DNA from: Pectobacterium brasiliense
Lineage (GTDB): Bacteria; Pseudomonadota; Gammaproteobacteria; Enterobacterales; Enterobacteriaceae
Assembly (NCBI RefSeq): GCF_016950255.1
Contig: NZ_JACGFN010000001.1
Location: 1,426,001-1,490,000 of the forward strand
Reading direction: 5' to 3'
Length of the DNA stretch: 64,000 nt
Shown here: positions 1-14,600 of the stretch, one piece after another
Layout of the letters: each line of letters starts with the position of its first letter
How positions within the stretch are numbered: the stretch's first letter is position 1
Position numbers and translations under genes: made by a program
The notes under the pieces: generated by a model
Seen by the model: only the letters and a program-made list of their open reading frames with translations
The model's database searches: none
What the model was told of the DNA's origin: nothing

Positions 1-16
1 TATTGCCACGTTCCAC

Positions 17-77
17 TTTACTCGCCCTGACGAGTCGATATGTTATGAGAAATAGAGATTGTGAGCGGATAACAATT
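17..77 (+). promoter_or_regulatory. lac promoter and LacI operator
   Basis: A -35 like TTTACT (17-22) and a -10 TATGTT (39-44), 16 nt apart, resemble the E. coli lac promoter, whose -10 is also TATGTT. The element ATTGTGAGCGGATAACAATT (58-77) is essentially the E. coli primary lac operator O1, placed where it would overlap the transcription start. This shows LacI repression of lacZY. lacI itself, and any CRP site, would lie before the window. Confidence 0.9.
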
Positions 78-80
78 TAA

Positions 81-3260
<3,180 letters not shown>

Positions 3261-3287
3261 TATGAAAAAACAGTATTAAAAAACAAC

Positions 3288-3316
3288 GAAAGAGCGCGGT
3301 TATTACCGCCTCTTTC
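3288..3316 (+). other. lacZ-lacY intergenic hairpin
   Basis: GAAAGAGCGCGGT (3288-3300) and ACCGCCTCTTTC (3305-3316) pair over 12 bp with one bulged base and a TATT loop. It is followed by CCATCC, not a T run, so it is unlikely to end all transcription. It may stabilise lacZ mRNA or lower lacY expression. Confidence 0.5.
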
Positions 3317-3395
3317 CATCCTGTTTATATCCAGCAAGTATCTATCTGCCGTCAAAATAAACGTTGCGGATATTATGCATATCGGAGAAAGCAAC

Positions 3396-4658
3396 ATGTA
3401 CTACCTACATAATAGGAATTTCTGGATATTCGGCCTGTTTTTCTTTTTCTATTTCTTCATCATGGGGGCTTACTTCCCCTTCTTCCCTATTTGGCTTCAT
3501 GATATTAACCAAATAAGTAAAAGCGATACGGGAATTATCTTCGCCTGTATTTCTTTTTTCGCTCTGCTATTTCAACCGATATTTGGCTTACTATCCGATA
3601 AATTAGGATTGAGAAAACACCTGCTATGGATTATTACCATAATGCTGGTGTTTTTTGCTCCGTTCTTCATTTATGTTTTCGGCCCATTACTAAAATACAA
3701 TATCGTCTTAGGTTCTATCGTCGGCGGGATGTACCTGGGATTCATTAACAACGGCGGTGCACCAGCTATTGAGGCCTACATCGAGAAAGTCAGCCGCCGT
3801 AGCCAGTTTGAATTTGGTCGTGCGCGTCTGTTTGGCTGTCTCGGCTGGGCGCTCTGTGCGTCTATCGTCGGTATTATGTTTACCATCAATAACCAGTTTG
3901 TTTTCTGGCTGGGTTCAGGTTGTGCCGTCATCCTCGCCATCCTGTTGCTGCTGGCAAAACCAGAGGCCTCTTCCAGCGCTCTCGTTGCCGATCAGGTAGG
4001 CTCCAACCAGAAACCGTTCAACCTGAAAATGGCAGCCGAACTGCTAAAAGAACGTAAAATCTGGTTCCTGACGCTCTATGTCGTCGGCGTGTCGTGCACC
4101 TATGATGTATTCGATCAGCAGTTTGCCAACTTCTTCACCTCGTTTTTCGAGACCCGACAAGAAGGAACGCGGGTATTTGGCTACGTCACCACGCTGGGTG
4201 AATTGCTGAATGCCACCATCATGTTTTTCGCACCGCTGATTGTGAACCGTATCGGCGGTAAAAATGCCCTGCTCATCGCTGGGACGATTATGTCCGTGCG
4301 CATTATTGGTTCGGCCTTTGCCAGTTCCGTGCTGGAAGTGATTGTGCTGAAAACGCTGCACATGTTTGAAGTGCCGTTCCTGATTGTCGGCTGTTTCAAA
4401 TACATTACTACGGTCTTTGAAGTCCGCTTCTCCGCGACAATTTATCTAGTGTGCTTCTGCTTCTTTAAACAGGTATCGATCATTTTCATGTCGCTCTTTG
4501 CTGGCAATATGTATGACAGCATCGGTTTTCATGGCACTTATCTGATTTTAGGCGGCATTGCCCTCTCCTTTACCGCGATATCCCTATTTACGCTGTCAGG
4601 AAAAGGGCCACTGTATGCGTTTTCCGATAAACAGAAAGCGCCGCTAAATACCCTCTAG
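3396..4658 (+). CDS. lacY: lactose permease LacY
   Basis: Inner-membrane proton-lactose symporter of the major facilitator superfamily (oligosaccharide:H+ symporter family), 420 aa against 417 in E. coli. I chose the ATG at 3396 because the protein then opens [20 protein letters not shown], matching the E. coli start. An upstream in-frame ATG at 3375 would add seven unrelated residues, and GGAG at 3384-3387 fits the 3396 start. Residues for sugar binding and proton coupling are visible: E in EAYIEK, R in GRARLFG, E in [10 protein letters not shown] in MSVRIIG, and H and E in LHMFEVPFL. It follows lacZ by 135 nt. No lacA follows. Confidence 0.95.
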   Translation: MYYLHNRNFWIFGLFFFFYFFIMGAYFPFFPIWLHDINQISKSDTGIIFACISFFALLFQPIFGLLSDKLGLRKHLLWIITIMLVFFAPFFIYVFGPLLKYNIVLGSIVGGMYLGFINNGGAPAIEAYIEKVSRRSQFEFGRARLFGCLGWALCASIVGIMFTINNQFVFWLGSGCAVILAILLLLAKPEASSSALVADQVGSNQKPFNLKMAAELLKERKIWFLTLYVVGVSCTYDVFDQQFANFFTSFFETRQEGTRVFGYVTTLGELLNATIMFFAPLIVNRIGGKNALLIAGTIMSVRIIGSAFASSVLEVIVLKTLHMFEVPFLIVGCFKYITTVFEVRFSATIYLVCFCFFKQVSIIFMSLFAGNMYDSIGFHGTYLILGGIALSFTAISLFTLSGKGPLYAFSDKQKAPLNTL

Positions 4659-4679
4659 CGATGGCAGGACGCAATAAAA

Positions 4680-4706
4680 TGCCGGTATTTGCCAAAAATA
4701 TCGGCA
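4680..4706. other. hairpin downstream of lacY
   Basis: TGCCGGTATTT (4680-4690) pairs with AAATATCGGCA (4696-4706) with one G-U pair and a 5-nt loop. There is no T run after it on the + strand, so termination of lacZY here is only possible, not shown. Confidence 0.4.
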
Positions 4707-4753
4707 GATTGCACATTCTCTCACCGAACAGTGCAATTTTGTGGTTTACGCCT

Positions 4754-4789
4754 TTGACATGCGCGACACACGCCGTTATCATGCGCCCC
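4754..4789 (+). promoter_or_regulatory. sigma-70 promoter of tRNA-Asn
   Basis: A consensus TTGACA (4754-4759), a 17-nt spacer and TATCAT (4777-4782) precede a GC-rich discriminator GCGCCCC (4783-4789). This is the layout typical of stable-RNA promoters under stringent control. Transcription would begin about 10 nt before the tRNA. Confidence 0.85.
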
Positions 4790-4800
4790 GTTCACACGAT

Positions 4801-4876
4801 TCCTCTGTAGTTCAGTCGGTAGAACGGCGGACTGTTAATCCGTATGTCACTGGTTCGAGTCCAGTCAGAGGAGCCA
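4801..4876 (+). tRNA. tRNA-Asn (GTT)
   Basis: A 76-nt tRNA with acceptor arms TCCTCTG/CAGAGGA, anticodon GTT at 4834-4836, T loop GGTTCGAGTCC and an encoded CCA end. Asn tRNA genes are common integration targets of P4-type integrases (for example the Yersinia high-pathogenicity island). An integrase-like start and the NRPS island follow directly. Confidence 0.97.
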
Positions 4877-4883
4877 AGTTTAG

Positions 4884-4924
4884 AAAATCCCGCTTAAGGA
4901 AACTTAAGCGGGATTTTTGTTTTT
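4884..4924 (+). terminator. Rho-independent terminator of tRNA-Asn
   Basis: A perfect 12-bp stem, ATCCCGCTTAAG (4887-4898) and CTTAAGCGGGAT (4903-4914), with a GAAA loop, is followed by TTTTGTTTTT. Confidence 0.92.
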
Positions 4925-4961
4925 ATCCATTTATTCAACGCCTTCACGTGCAAAAATCTTT

Positions 4962-4994
4962 CCGGTGCACGTTCTGTTTTCCCCCCTGCACCGG
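4962..4994. repeat. 8-bp inverted repeat in the island junction
   Basis: CCGGTGCA (4962-4969) and TGCACCGG (4987-4994) form perfect arms around a 17-nt loop rich in T and C. It lies between the tRNA terminator and the 53-nt direct repeat. Function unknown; possibly a remnant of a recombinase arm site. Confidence 0.4.
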
Positions 4995-5012
4995 GAGAAT
5001 CTGGTGGTCAGA

Positions 5013-5065
5013 TTTGGGGTCAAGTTGGTTCGATGACGGAGTGACCCCAAAATGTCTCTTAACGA
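5013..5065 (+). repeat. left copy of island-flanking direct repeat
   Basis: This 53-nt stretch matches 54106-54158 in the same orientation, with about 7 differences over the shared 50 nt from GGGGTC to TTAACGA. It contains inverted arms GGGGTCA (5016-5022) and TGACCCC (5042-5048), the string GGTTCGAT (also in the T loop of the nearby tRNA-Asn as GGTTCGA), and ends inside an ATG-led reading frame that looks like the start of an integrase. Together with the right copy it brackets the NRPS genes and exporter. Confidence 0.75.
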
Positions 5066-5150
5066 TGCCAAAATCCGCCCCTCAAGCCTTCTGTTAAACC
5101 TTCTACTCTCTGCGCCTCACATGATTCTCCATATCCTGAGCAAGTCATAC
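5052..5150 (+). pseudogene. possible decayed tyrosine integrase, 5' end only
   Basis: The ATG at 5052 begins MSLNDAKIR, which resembles the conserved start of P4-type tyrosine integrases (MxLTDxKIRxAKP). In a shifted frame from 5084 one reads KPSVKPSTL, like the KPxDKPxKL that follows in that family. After that the similarity is lost and stops appear. The distance to tRNA-Asn (175 nt) is normal for such integrases. I read this as a frameshifted, deleted integrase left from the insertion event. The similarity is short, so chance is not excluded. Confidence 0.4.
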
Positions 5151-5334
5151 CATCCATCGTGACGGTTCATATTTTGCGCATTACTTTTTCACCCAGACAA
5201 TTAATTAATATTTTTAATTGATAAACCAAAATCCACGTCTATATTTAACTCAAACCCTCAAAAAAACATTCTGTAACATTTGATTTTAAACAGATAAAAA
5301 CCCACCAAATTAATGACATTAACACAAAATAATG

Positions 5335-5379
5335 AGCGAAATTATTTCGCTTGGCCGACCTATGCTCAAAAAATAAAAT
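5335..5379 (+). promoter_or_regulatory. candidate promoter and palindromic operator of the NRPS operon
   Basis: AGCGAAAT and ATTTCGCT form a perfect 17-nt palindrome (5335-5351) abutting a weak -35 TTGGCC (5351-5356), a 17-nt spacer and a -10 TAAAAT (5374-5379). A second candidate promoter, TTGATA (5218-5223) with TATATT (5240-5245), lies further upstream. The whole 5150-5470 stretch is visibly AT-rich, as in xenogeneically silenced (H-NS-bound) promoters. No start site can be proven from sequence. Confidence 0.35.
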
Positions 5380-5487
5380 ATTAGTTAAATTAATTAATAG
5401 CAGACAAATTAAGTCATAAAAAATTTAGTTGGAATGCGAACTTAGTAAAAAAACACAGCCTAAGTGAATCAGAATTGGAGCGCCTCA

Positions 5488-8400
5488 ATGTCATCTATTC
5501 AAAACAATTCTCTGAAAAACCCATCCGTCTTAAATAGCGACCATTCCTCCGACTCTAACAAGTTACCCCTTAGTTCCACTCAGCAGGTTGTCTGGCTCGA
5601 TCAGACGCTTAATCCAGACTCACCTAATTACAACATTGGTACATGGCTACGTATCGATGAGCATCTGGATGAAACGCTTTTTAGTCAGGCTTTTGAAATG
5701 CTTGTCTCGCGTCATGATGCATTACATTTGCAGTTAATTCACACTCACGGCCTCCCCTTACAGGCGCTGACGGATGCCTCCTCCACATCAATAAACGTGT
5801 ACGATTTTTCGCACTATGATGACGCTGAGGAACGAGCACAGCAGCATATCCATGCCACATTTATGCGTCCGTTTGATCTCCGTGGAAAGCTATGGACTTC
5901 CGATCTTTTAAGGGTTAGCGATACACACCGCTATTGGCAATTCTGCTGCCATCATCTGATAGCCGATGGGTGGAGCCTGAAATTACTGGTCAATGAACTT
6001 GTCGCTACCTACAACCAATTGAAAAAAAATGATAATGCAGGTGAAGTCGCTCCAGCCTACCTTGATTACATCGCTGAGGATTTGATTTATCTTGACTCCA
6101 GACATTATCAATCTGACCTGAAATTCTGGTTGGATCGTTATAAAACGCTACCGCCAGCATTAATTCCTGTCTCAAGCCAAAACCAGGAACTGACGAACGA
6201 GCTTCCTCCTCCTCATCTTTGGCAATTAAAAAACGAGTATTTTCATAAAATTGAAAATATTGCGGCGGAACATGGATTCTCGGTTCTTCATTTTATGTAC
6301 GCCATTCTGGCCTGTTATTTTTCCCGCACGACAGAAACAGAAGACATTGTTATTGGCATTCCGATTCATAATCGTAGAAATGCAAAACAAAAGAATACAA
6401 TAGGGATGTTTTCGTCCGTCATTCCTATCGGCGTGAGTATTAAGAAAGAAGATTCTTTCCTTGATATCATGCGTAACGTGGCGGCAGAACTACGCCGTTG
6501 CTATAAACACCAGCGCTTACCGATCACAGAAATTAACCAGAACACACGAATCAGACAAAAAACCGGTCGCGCTCAGCTTTTTGATATTACGTTATCGCTT
6601 GAATGGTTTGAATTTAACGTGCACATGGAAGGAACTGAAACGACCTTCCAGACACCACATCGCGCGACGCAGTTCCCTCTCGCTATCAGTATTTATCAGT
6701 ATAATTTTGAAGATAAAAATAACCCCGTTACCGTAGAGTTCAATTTCGATACTCGCTACCTGAGTCGTGAAGACGTGATGGACATCCAGTCACGCCTGGC
6801 TCTGCTGGTTGATGCAGCTATTACTTCTTTGGATATAACGGTTGAGCATGCGCCTATCCTGCCGCCAACAGAACGCCAGCAAATACTTGTGGACTTCAAT
6901 GCCACCGATGCCGAGTTCCCGCAACACACCTTGATACATGAGCGTTTCGAGCAACAAGTCGAACTAACGCCTGCTACAACCGCAGTTGTCTTTGAAGAAC
7001 AGTCACTCAGCTATGCGGAACTCAACCGTCGTGCGAACCAGTTAGCGCACCGCCTGCTTACTTTAGGTATTAAGCCAGATGACCGGGTAGCGCTGTGCGT
7101 TGAACGCGGTCTGGAAATGGTGGTTGGCCTGATGGGGATACTGAAATCGGGTGCCGCTTATGTACCGCTCGACCCGACTTATCCGGCTGAGCGGCTAGCC
7201 TACATGATCGATGATGCCAAACCCGTAGCGCTGCTGACTCAGTCAGACAAGGTAATACAGACTGAAGACATTCCGGTAATCATGCTTGATACTGATAGCT
7301 TTGATACTTACGCCACATCGAACCCTAACGCTAAAGCTTTAGGTGTAACGTCAACGCATCTGGCTTATGTCATCTACACCTCTGGCTCCACTGGCAAGCC
7401 CAAAGGGGTGATGGTCACGCACAGAAACGTACTCAACCTCGCTAGCGGTCTGAAAACGCTACTCGCATTCGAACACTCTAACCGTATTGCCCTCAATGCC
7501 AGCATTGTGTTCGATGCCTCGGTGCAAAACTGGATTCAAATACTGTCAGGTCACACGCTGGTGATCGTCCCCGACGCAATCCGCACCGACGCACGACAGC
7601 TCTGGCGCTATTTTTCTCACCATGCCGTAGATCTGTTTGACTGCACGCCCGTACAACTACAATGGTTATTAGATGCTGATCTCGGTACCGATCCTGACTA
7701 TCAACCAGCACAGGTCTTAATCGGCGGTGATGCCATTACGTCAACAATCTGGTCCCGATTACAGCAGATTCCCGATACCCGGTTTATTAACGTTTATGGG
7801 CCGACGGAGTGTACCGTCGATGCCACCGCCTGTCTGATCGATGCCTCGCAGCCGACGCCGACTATCGGCCGTCCTCTCACCAATACAAAAGTCTATATCC
7901 TGGATACACAGGGTCAGCCCGTACCTATCGGTGTAACCGGAGAGATCTACATTGGTGGAGCTGGCGTGGCACGCGGCTATCTCAATCGCCCAGACCTCAC
8001 CGCCGAGCGCTTTATTACTAATCCCTTTGTCGATGAACAGGAGGCTAGACTCTACAAGACCGGCGATCTTGGACGCTGGCGCCACGACGGCAGTATTGCC
8101 TATCTGGGGCGTAATGATTTTCAAGTCAAACTGCGTGGCTTCCGTCTTGAACTCGGTGAAATTGAAACACTCCTCATGCAGTGTCCTGGTATCGAGGAAG
8201 CCGTAGTCATCGTTCGCAAAGATATACCCGGTGATACACGTCTGGTGGCCTATTTTCAGGCACAGCCGGATACTCAACCTACCCCGGCAGACCTGCGTTT
8301 ACAGCTTTCACAACGTTTGGCTGAATACATGATCCCCAGCGCGTTTGTCGCATTGGATACGTTCCCGCTCACACCAAACGGTAAACTCGACCGTAAGGCG

Positions 8401-8690
8401 CTGCCCGAGCCCGATCAATCGGCTATGGTCACGCGTCACTACGAGGCTCCACAGGGGGAAATGGAAACAATGCTGGCCTCTATTTGGCAAACATTGTTGG
8501 GCATAGATCACGTTAGTCGCTATGATCATTTCTTTGAACTCGGTGGTCAATCGCTGATGGTCGTCAGTCTGATTGAACAGTTGCGTAATCAAGGAAAAAC
8601 CCTCGACGTCCGCAGCGCCTTCTCAGCCCCTGTGCTGTATGAAATGGCTCGCGCGATACAGAACCATCAAGATGATACCGCTCTGGTCAT
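5488..8690 (+). other. NRPS module 1: starter C - A(Gln) - T
   Basis: The N-terminal condensation domain (HHLIADGWS at 5950) has no upstream module and opens LPLSSTQQVVWLDQTLNPDS, as in starter C domains that load an acyl group. The adenylation pocket reads DAQDLGVVDK, a code known for Gln (lichenysin type). Carrier-protein Ser codon at 8551 (GGQSL). This part is more AT-rich than later modules. Confidence 0.8.
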
Positions 8691-11600
8691 TCCTCCTAAC
8701 CTCATTCGTCAGGATTGCACCACCATTACGCCGGATCAGTTGCCTCTGATAGCGCTTTCGCAATTTGAAATAGACTCCATAACTAGCACAGTGCCGGGTG
8801 GGGCCACCAATGTACAAGATATCTACCCCCTTGCTCCGTTACAGGAAGGCATTTTTTTCCACCGCCTGTATCAGCAAACGGGCGATGTTTACCAACTGGA
8901 CATCGTTGTTGCCTTCGATACCCGAGAACGTCTCGATGTTTTTCTAAATACTTTGCAGAAGGTTATTGATCGCCACGATATCCTTCGTACCGCTATCTGT
9001 TGGCAAGGTTTGAGCCAGCCGGTACAGGTTGTCTGGCGTCATGCACCGCTGCCGGTAAATACCTTCGAGCCTGAATCATCAGAGAATATAGCCGCTCAAT
9101 TGCAGACCTACATCTCTCCTCAGATGCACAGCCTCGATCTGAATCAAGCACCTCTGCTTGCTGCTGATATCGTCTATGATCCGTCACGCAGCGAATGGCT
9201 GATGGCATTGAGAGTCCATCATCTCGTCAGTGACCACATGACACTTGACCTGATCATCGAGGAAGTCCGACTTATACTCTGGGGGAAAACGGATGAACTT
9301 TCGCCCCCCCAGCCTTATCGTAACTTTATCGCTCATGTGCTTAGCATTCCCAACGCCGTTCACGAACAATACTTCCGTTCTCGTCTGGCCGATGTCGATA
9401 CTCCTACGATCCCCTTTGGTCTGACACAGGTTCAGGACTATGACGGAGAGATGGCTGAAGCAACGCTCTCTCTGGATCACAACCTAGTAGACGCTATTCA
9501 CCACCACGCCCGTCAACTTAGTGTCAGCCCAGGCGTCTTGTTCCATGTCGCTTGGGCACAGGTCTTGGCACAAATCAGCGACAGTAGCGATGTTATCTTT
9601 GGCTCGGTATTGTTGGGACGCCTACAAGGTTTCACGGGTGCCGATCGTGTAATGGGGATGTTCGTCAATACGTTACCGCTACGTATTCCCCTTAACAATC
9701 GCAGCGTACTCGACATTATAAATAGCACTAACAACGAGCTTTTGTCCCTGCTGGAACATGAGCAAGCACCTCTGGCGCTAGCACAACGTTGTAGCAGCGT
9801 TGCGCCTCCCATACCGCTTTTCAGCACGCTTCTGAATTATCGCCGAACTCAGGCAAATACGGCAGCGACAACATGGGAAGGGATGACGCTGTTGGCTGAA
9901 AGCCGACGCACCACCTATCCATTTAATTTCTCTGTGGACGATCAAGGCGACAGCATTGAGATACTTTCTCAGACCATCGCAGACGTCGATCCCGCACGTA
10001 TCGCCCGGTATCTGGAAACGGCTCTGCGCGGGCTGGTTGACGCTCTGGAATCCGATCCGCAGCGCCCGATCCTCAGCGTATCGATTTTACCTGAAGAAGA
10101 ACGCCAAAGACTGCTGGTCGATTTCAACGCCACCGATGTCGAGCTGCCACAGACGCTGATTCAGCAGCTATTCGAACAACAGGTCGCACAGACCCCTGAT
10201 GCCACCGCTGTCGTGTTCGAAGCACAGTGGCTCAGCTACGCGGAACTCAATCGCCGTGCCAACCGGCTGGCACACCATCTGCTTTCGCTCGGCGTCAAAC
10301 CCGATGACCGCATCGCCCTTTGCCTCGAACGCAGCCCTGACATGGTCATCGGCCTGCTCGGTATCCTCAAGGCCGGCGCCGCCTACGTTCCGATGGACCC
10401 TGCCTATCCGGCTGAGCGCCTCGCCTATATGCTCGACGATGCCGCACCGGTTGTGCTCCTGACCCACTCATCACTGCGTGACGCTTTCCGCCACTCGCTG
10501 CCAATCGTGATGCTGAATAACGCCTCCCTGTTCGACGCCTGCCCGGAGACCAATCCTCGGGTTCAGGGACTGAACGCCAACCATCTCGCCTACATCATTT
10601 ACACTTCCGGCTCTACCGGCAAACCTAAAGGCGTCATGGTCGAACACCGCGGGCTCAGCAATTACCTCCTCTGGGCGCGTGGTTATTACGCCACAGCCGG
10701 CACCCTCGACAGTATTGTCTCTTCCCCTGTCGCCTTTGATGCCACCGTCACCAGCCTCTATCTGCCTCTCCTGTGCGGCGGCAGCATGCGGCTTATCCAC
10801 GACGGACAGGAGCTCACCGAGTTACTGCCTGCGCTGCTTGATGCTCAACCCGGTACGCTGGTCAAAATCACACCGACGCACCTTGCCGCGCTCGGTCAGG
10901 AGCTGCAGTCCGCCCGCAAGACCTGCCCGGAACTGCTCTTTGTCGTCGGCGGCGAAGCGCTGTCCCCTGCCACCGTCGCACTCTGGCAGGCGCTCTCTTC
11001 CGGCTCCCGCATCATCAACGAATACGGCCCCACCGAAACCGTCGTCGGCTGTATCACTTTTGATGCCCGTACGCCCAATTCACTCACCGACAGCGTCCCC
11101 ATTGGCCGGCCCATTGCCAATACCCGCATCTATATTCTCGATGCGAAGGGCCAGCCCGCTCCGGTCGGTGTCGCCGGTGAACTCTACATCGGCGGGGCCG
11201 GCGTCGCCCGCGGCTACCTCCACCGTCCCGACCTCACCGCCGAACGCTTTATTGCCGACCCGTTCTCCGGTTCGACAGACGCCCGGCTCTACAAGACCGG
11301 TGACCTCGGCCGCTGGCTGCCTGACGGCAGCATTGACTACCTCGGCCGTAACGATTTCCAGATTAAGGTACGTGGTTTCCGCATCGAGCCGGGTGAAATT
11401 GAAGCCCGACTGCTGCAGTGCCACGGCGTGCAGGAAGCGCTGGTCATTGCCCGTGAAGACAACCCGGGCGATACCCGTCTGGTGGCTTACCTCACCGCAC
11501 AGCCCGGAGCTGGAATTGTCCCTTCTGTATTACGCAAAGAACTCGCCCTTCATCTGGCCGAGTACATGATACCCAGTGCTTTTGTCGCCCTTGATACCTT

Positions 11601-14600
11601 CCCGCTCACGCCGAACGGTAAACTCGATCGTAAAGCCCTACCGATGCCAGAGCAATCAGCAATCGCCAGCCGAGGCTACGAAGCCCCTGTCGGTGAGCTG
11701 GAAATGGCATTGACTGAAATATGGCAAAATTTACTGGGACTGGATCGCATCGGGCGTCATGACCACTTTTTCGAACTCGGCGGTCATTCGATACTCGCCG
11801 TACAATGTGTCACACGTGTACGTCAAATGCTGGGTCTGGACCTTCAGGTACAGAAAATTTTCGCCAACCCCGTGCTCAGCGATCTCGCACAAGAGCTTAC
11901 CAATACGTCAACGATTGCGGTCACGGCTATCCCGCTTGCCGATCGCAGCCAACCGCTACCGCTCTCGTTTTCTCAGCAGCGGTTGTGGTTCCTTATCCAG
12001 CTCGAACCAACAGCCAGCCGAGCCTATAACCTGCCCGCTGCGCTGCGCCTTATTGGACGGTTCGATAAGAAAGCGTTCATCACCGCGCTTGACGGACTAG
12101 TCGCCCGTCACGAAAGCCTGCGTACCCGCTTTATCTCATTCAACGGTCAGCCCTGCCAGAAAATTGACCCGGCCACCATTGGCTTCAACTTATCCTGTCT
12201 CGATCTGCGCGCATTGGACGATGCGACCCGCGCACAGCGCGTATCTGAATTGGCCGCTCAGGAGTCGCGTGCCCCCTTCAATTTGACGGAAGGGCCGCTA
12301 ATCCGCGGTCAGTTGCTGCAGTTGGATGACGACACCCATGTGATGCTGCTCACTATGCACCACATCATTTCCGACGGCTGGTCTATCGGCATTCTGGCAA
12401 GCGAACTGGCAGCCCTGTATCAGGCTGCGCTGGATGGTAGCGATGCGAACTTACCGCCATTGCCGGTTCAGTACGCCGATTATACCGTCTGGCAGCGTCA
12501 GTGGTTGCAGGGCGAGACGCTCAACGACCTGCGTGATTTCTGGCGTAACCAGCTACAGGGCGCGCCTGCTCTGCTGGAAATTCCTACCGATCGGCCTCGC
12601 CCCTCAGTACAACGCTATGAAGGCAACATTCTCCCCGTCAGCCTCGATCCAGAAGAGCTGGCAGCCTTGAGAACACTATGTCGCCAGCAGGGGACGACCC
12701 TGTTTATGACGCTGCTTGCCGTATGGAGTGTCGTGCTCTCCCGTCTCAGTGGTCAGGGCGATATCGTCGTCGGTACACCACTCGCTAACCGTAAACACAG
12801 CGAAACGGAAGGGCTGATCGGCTTTTTCGTCAATACGCTGGCTCTGCGGATTACTCCCAGCCAGTGCCAGACGGTCGGCGATCTCTTTACCCAAATTCGC
12901 GAACGGGCGATTGCCGCTTACACCTATCAGGATCTGCCTTTTGAACAAGTGGTGGAAACCCTGCAACCCGCTCGCAGCCTCAGTTACAGCCCTATTTTCC
13001 AGGTGATGTTGTCGCTGAATAATACCCCGATGCAGGCCTTGACGCTGCCCGGTCTGGAACTTTCTGCCATTGAGCGCCCACAGCGTAGTACCCACTTTGA
13101 TCTGACGCTCTCCCTGACCGAAACTGAACGCAGTTTAGAAGGTGGGCTGATCTATTCCACCGACCTGTTTGATCACGAAACGATTGTGCGTCTCAGAGGC
13201 TATTTGCGAAATGTTTTGATGGCGATAGCCGATGATGTGGCACAGCCTGTCGCCACCCTGCCCATGCTACCGGAGGCCGAACGCCGGCAGGTCATCGTCG
13301 ACTTCAACGCCACCGACGCCGACTTCCCGCAGGATGCACTCATCCATCAGCTCGTTGAAGACCAGGCCACCCGCACGCCCGAGGCCATCGCCGTCCTCTT
13401 TGAAGACCAGCACCTCACTTATGACGCACTCAACCGCCGTGCCAACCAGCTCGCGCACCACTTGCTGTCACTCGGCGTCCAGCCCGATGACCGCGTCGCC
13501 ATTTGCGTCGAGCGCTCTCTCGACATGGTCATCGGCCTCCTCGGCATTCTCAAGGCCGGTGCCGCCTATGTTCCGCTCGACCCCGGCTACCCTGCCGAGC
13601 GTCTCGCCTACATGCTCGACGATGCCGCCCCCGTCGCCCTGCTCACCCAGGCCGGCCGTCACGAGCTTCAGACCGGTGAACTCCCGCTCATCCTGCTCGA
13701 TACCGCCGACTTCAGCACGCGGAGTGACCACAACCCCGACATCGCCGGACTCGACGCCCACCATCTGGCCTACGTCATCTACACCTCCGGCTCCACCGGT
13801 AAACCCAAGGGCGTCATGAACAGCCATCGCGGACTCTGCAACCGTCTCGTCTGGATGCAGAACACCTATCGTCTCACCCCCGATGACCGCGTGCTGCAGA
13901 AGACCCCCTTCAGCTTCGACGTCTCCGTCTGGGAGTTCTTCTGGCCCCTGCTCTACGGCGCACGCCTCGTCATGGCCCGTCCCGACGGCCACAAGGATGC
14001 CGCCTACCTCGCGCACCTCATCGAGCGCACCGGCATCACCACCCTGCACTTCGTCCCCTCCATGCTCCAGCAGTTCGTCCAGTGGGCCGATGCAGACTGT
14101 GCCTGTGACTCACTGCGCCGCGTCATCTGCAGCGGCGAAGCCCTCCCGGCCGAACTCCAGCAGCGCTTCTTTGCCCGCTTCAACGCCCAGCTCCATAACC
14201 TCTATGGCCCCACCGAGGCCGCCATTGACGTCACCTTCTGGGCCTGTCAGCCTGACGACCACCGCAGCTTTGTACCCATTGGCCGCCCCATCGCCAATAC
14301 CCAACTCTATATCCTCGACGCCCTCGGCCAGCCCGTGCCCCTCGGCGTCGCCGGTGAGCTCCATATCGGCGGCGTCGGCGTCGCCCGCGGCTACCTCAAC
14401 CGCCCCGACCTCACCGCCGAGCGCTTTATTCCCGACCCGTTCAGCAACCGGCCCGGCGCCCGGCTCTACAAGACCGGTGACCTTGCCCGCTGGCTGCCTG
14501 ACGGCAGCATCGAATACCTCGGCCGTAACGACTTTCAGGTCAAGCTGCGCGGCTTCCGTATCGAACTCGGTGAAATCGAAGCCCGCCTCATGCAGTGTCC

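Noticed and set aside
4741..5097. 118-aa open frame crossing tRNA-Asn
   Set aside because: It runs through the tRNA promoter, the tRNA and its terminator, so it cannot be a gene.
5464..5487. GTG 5464 as the NRPS 1 start
   Set aside because: The GGAG at 5477-5480 serves ATG 5488 and lies after the GTG.
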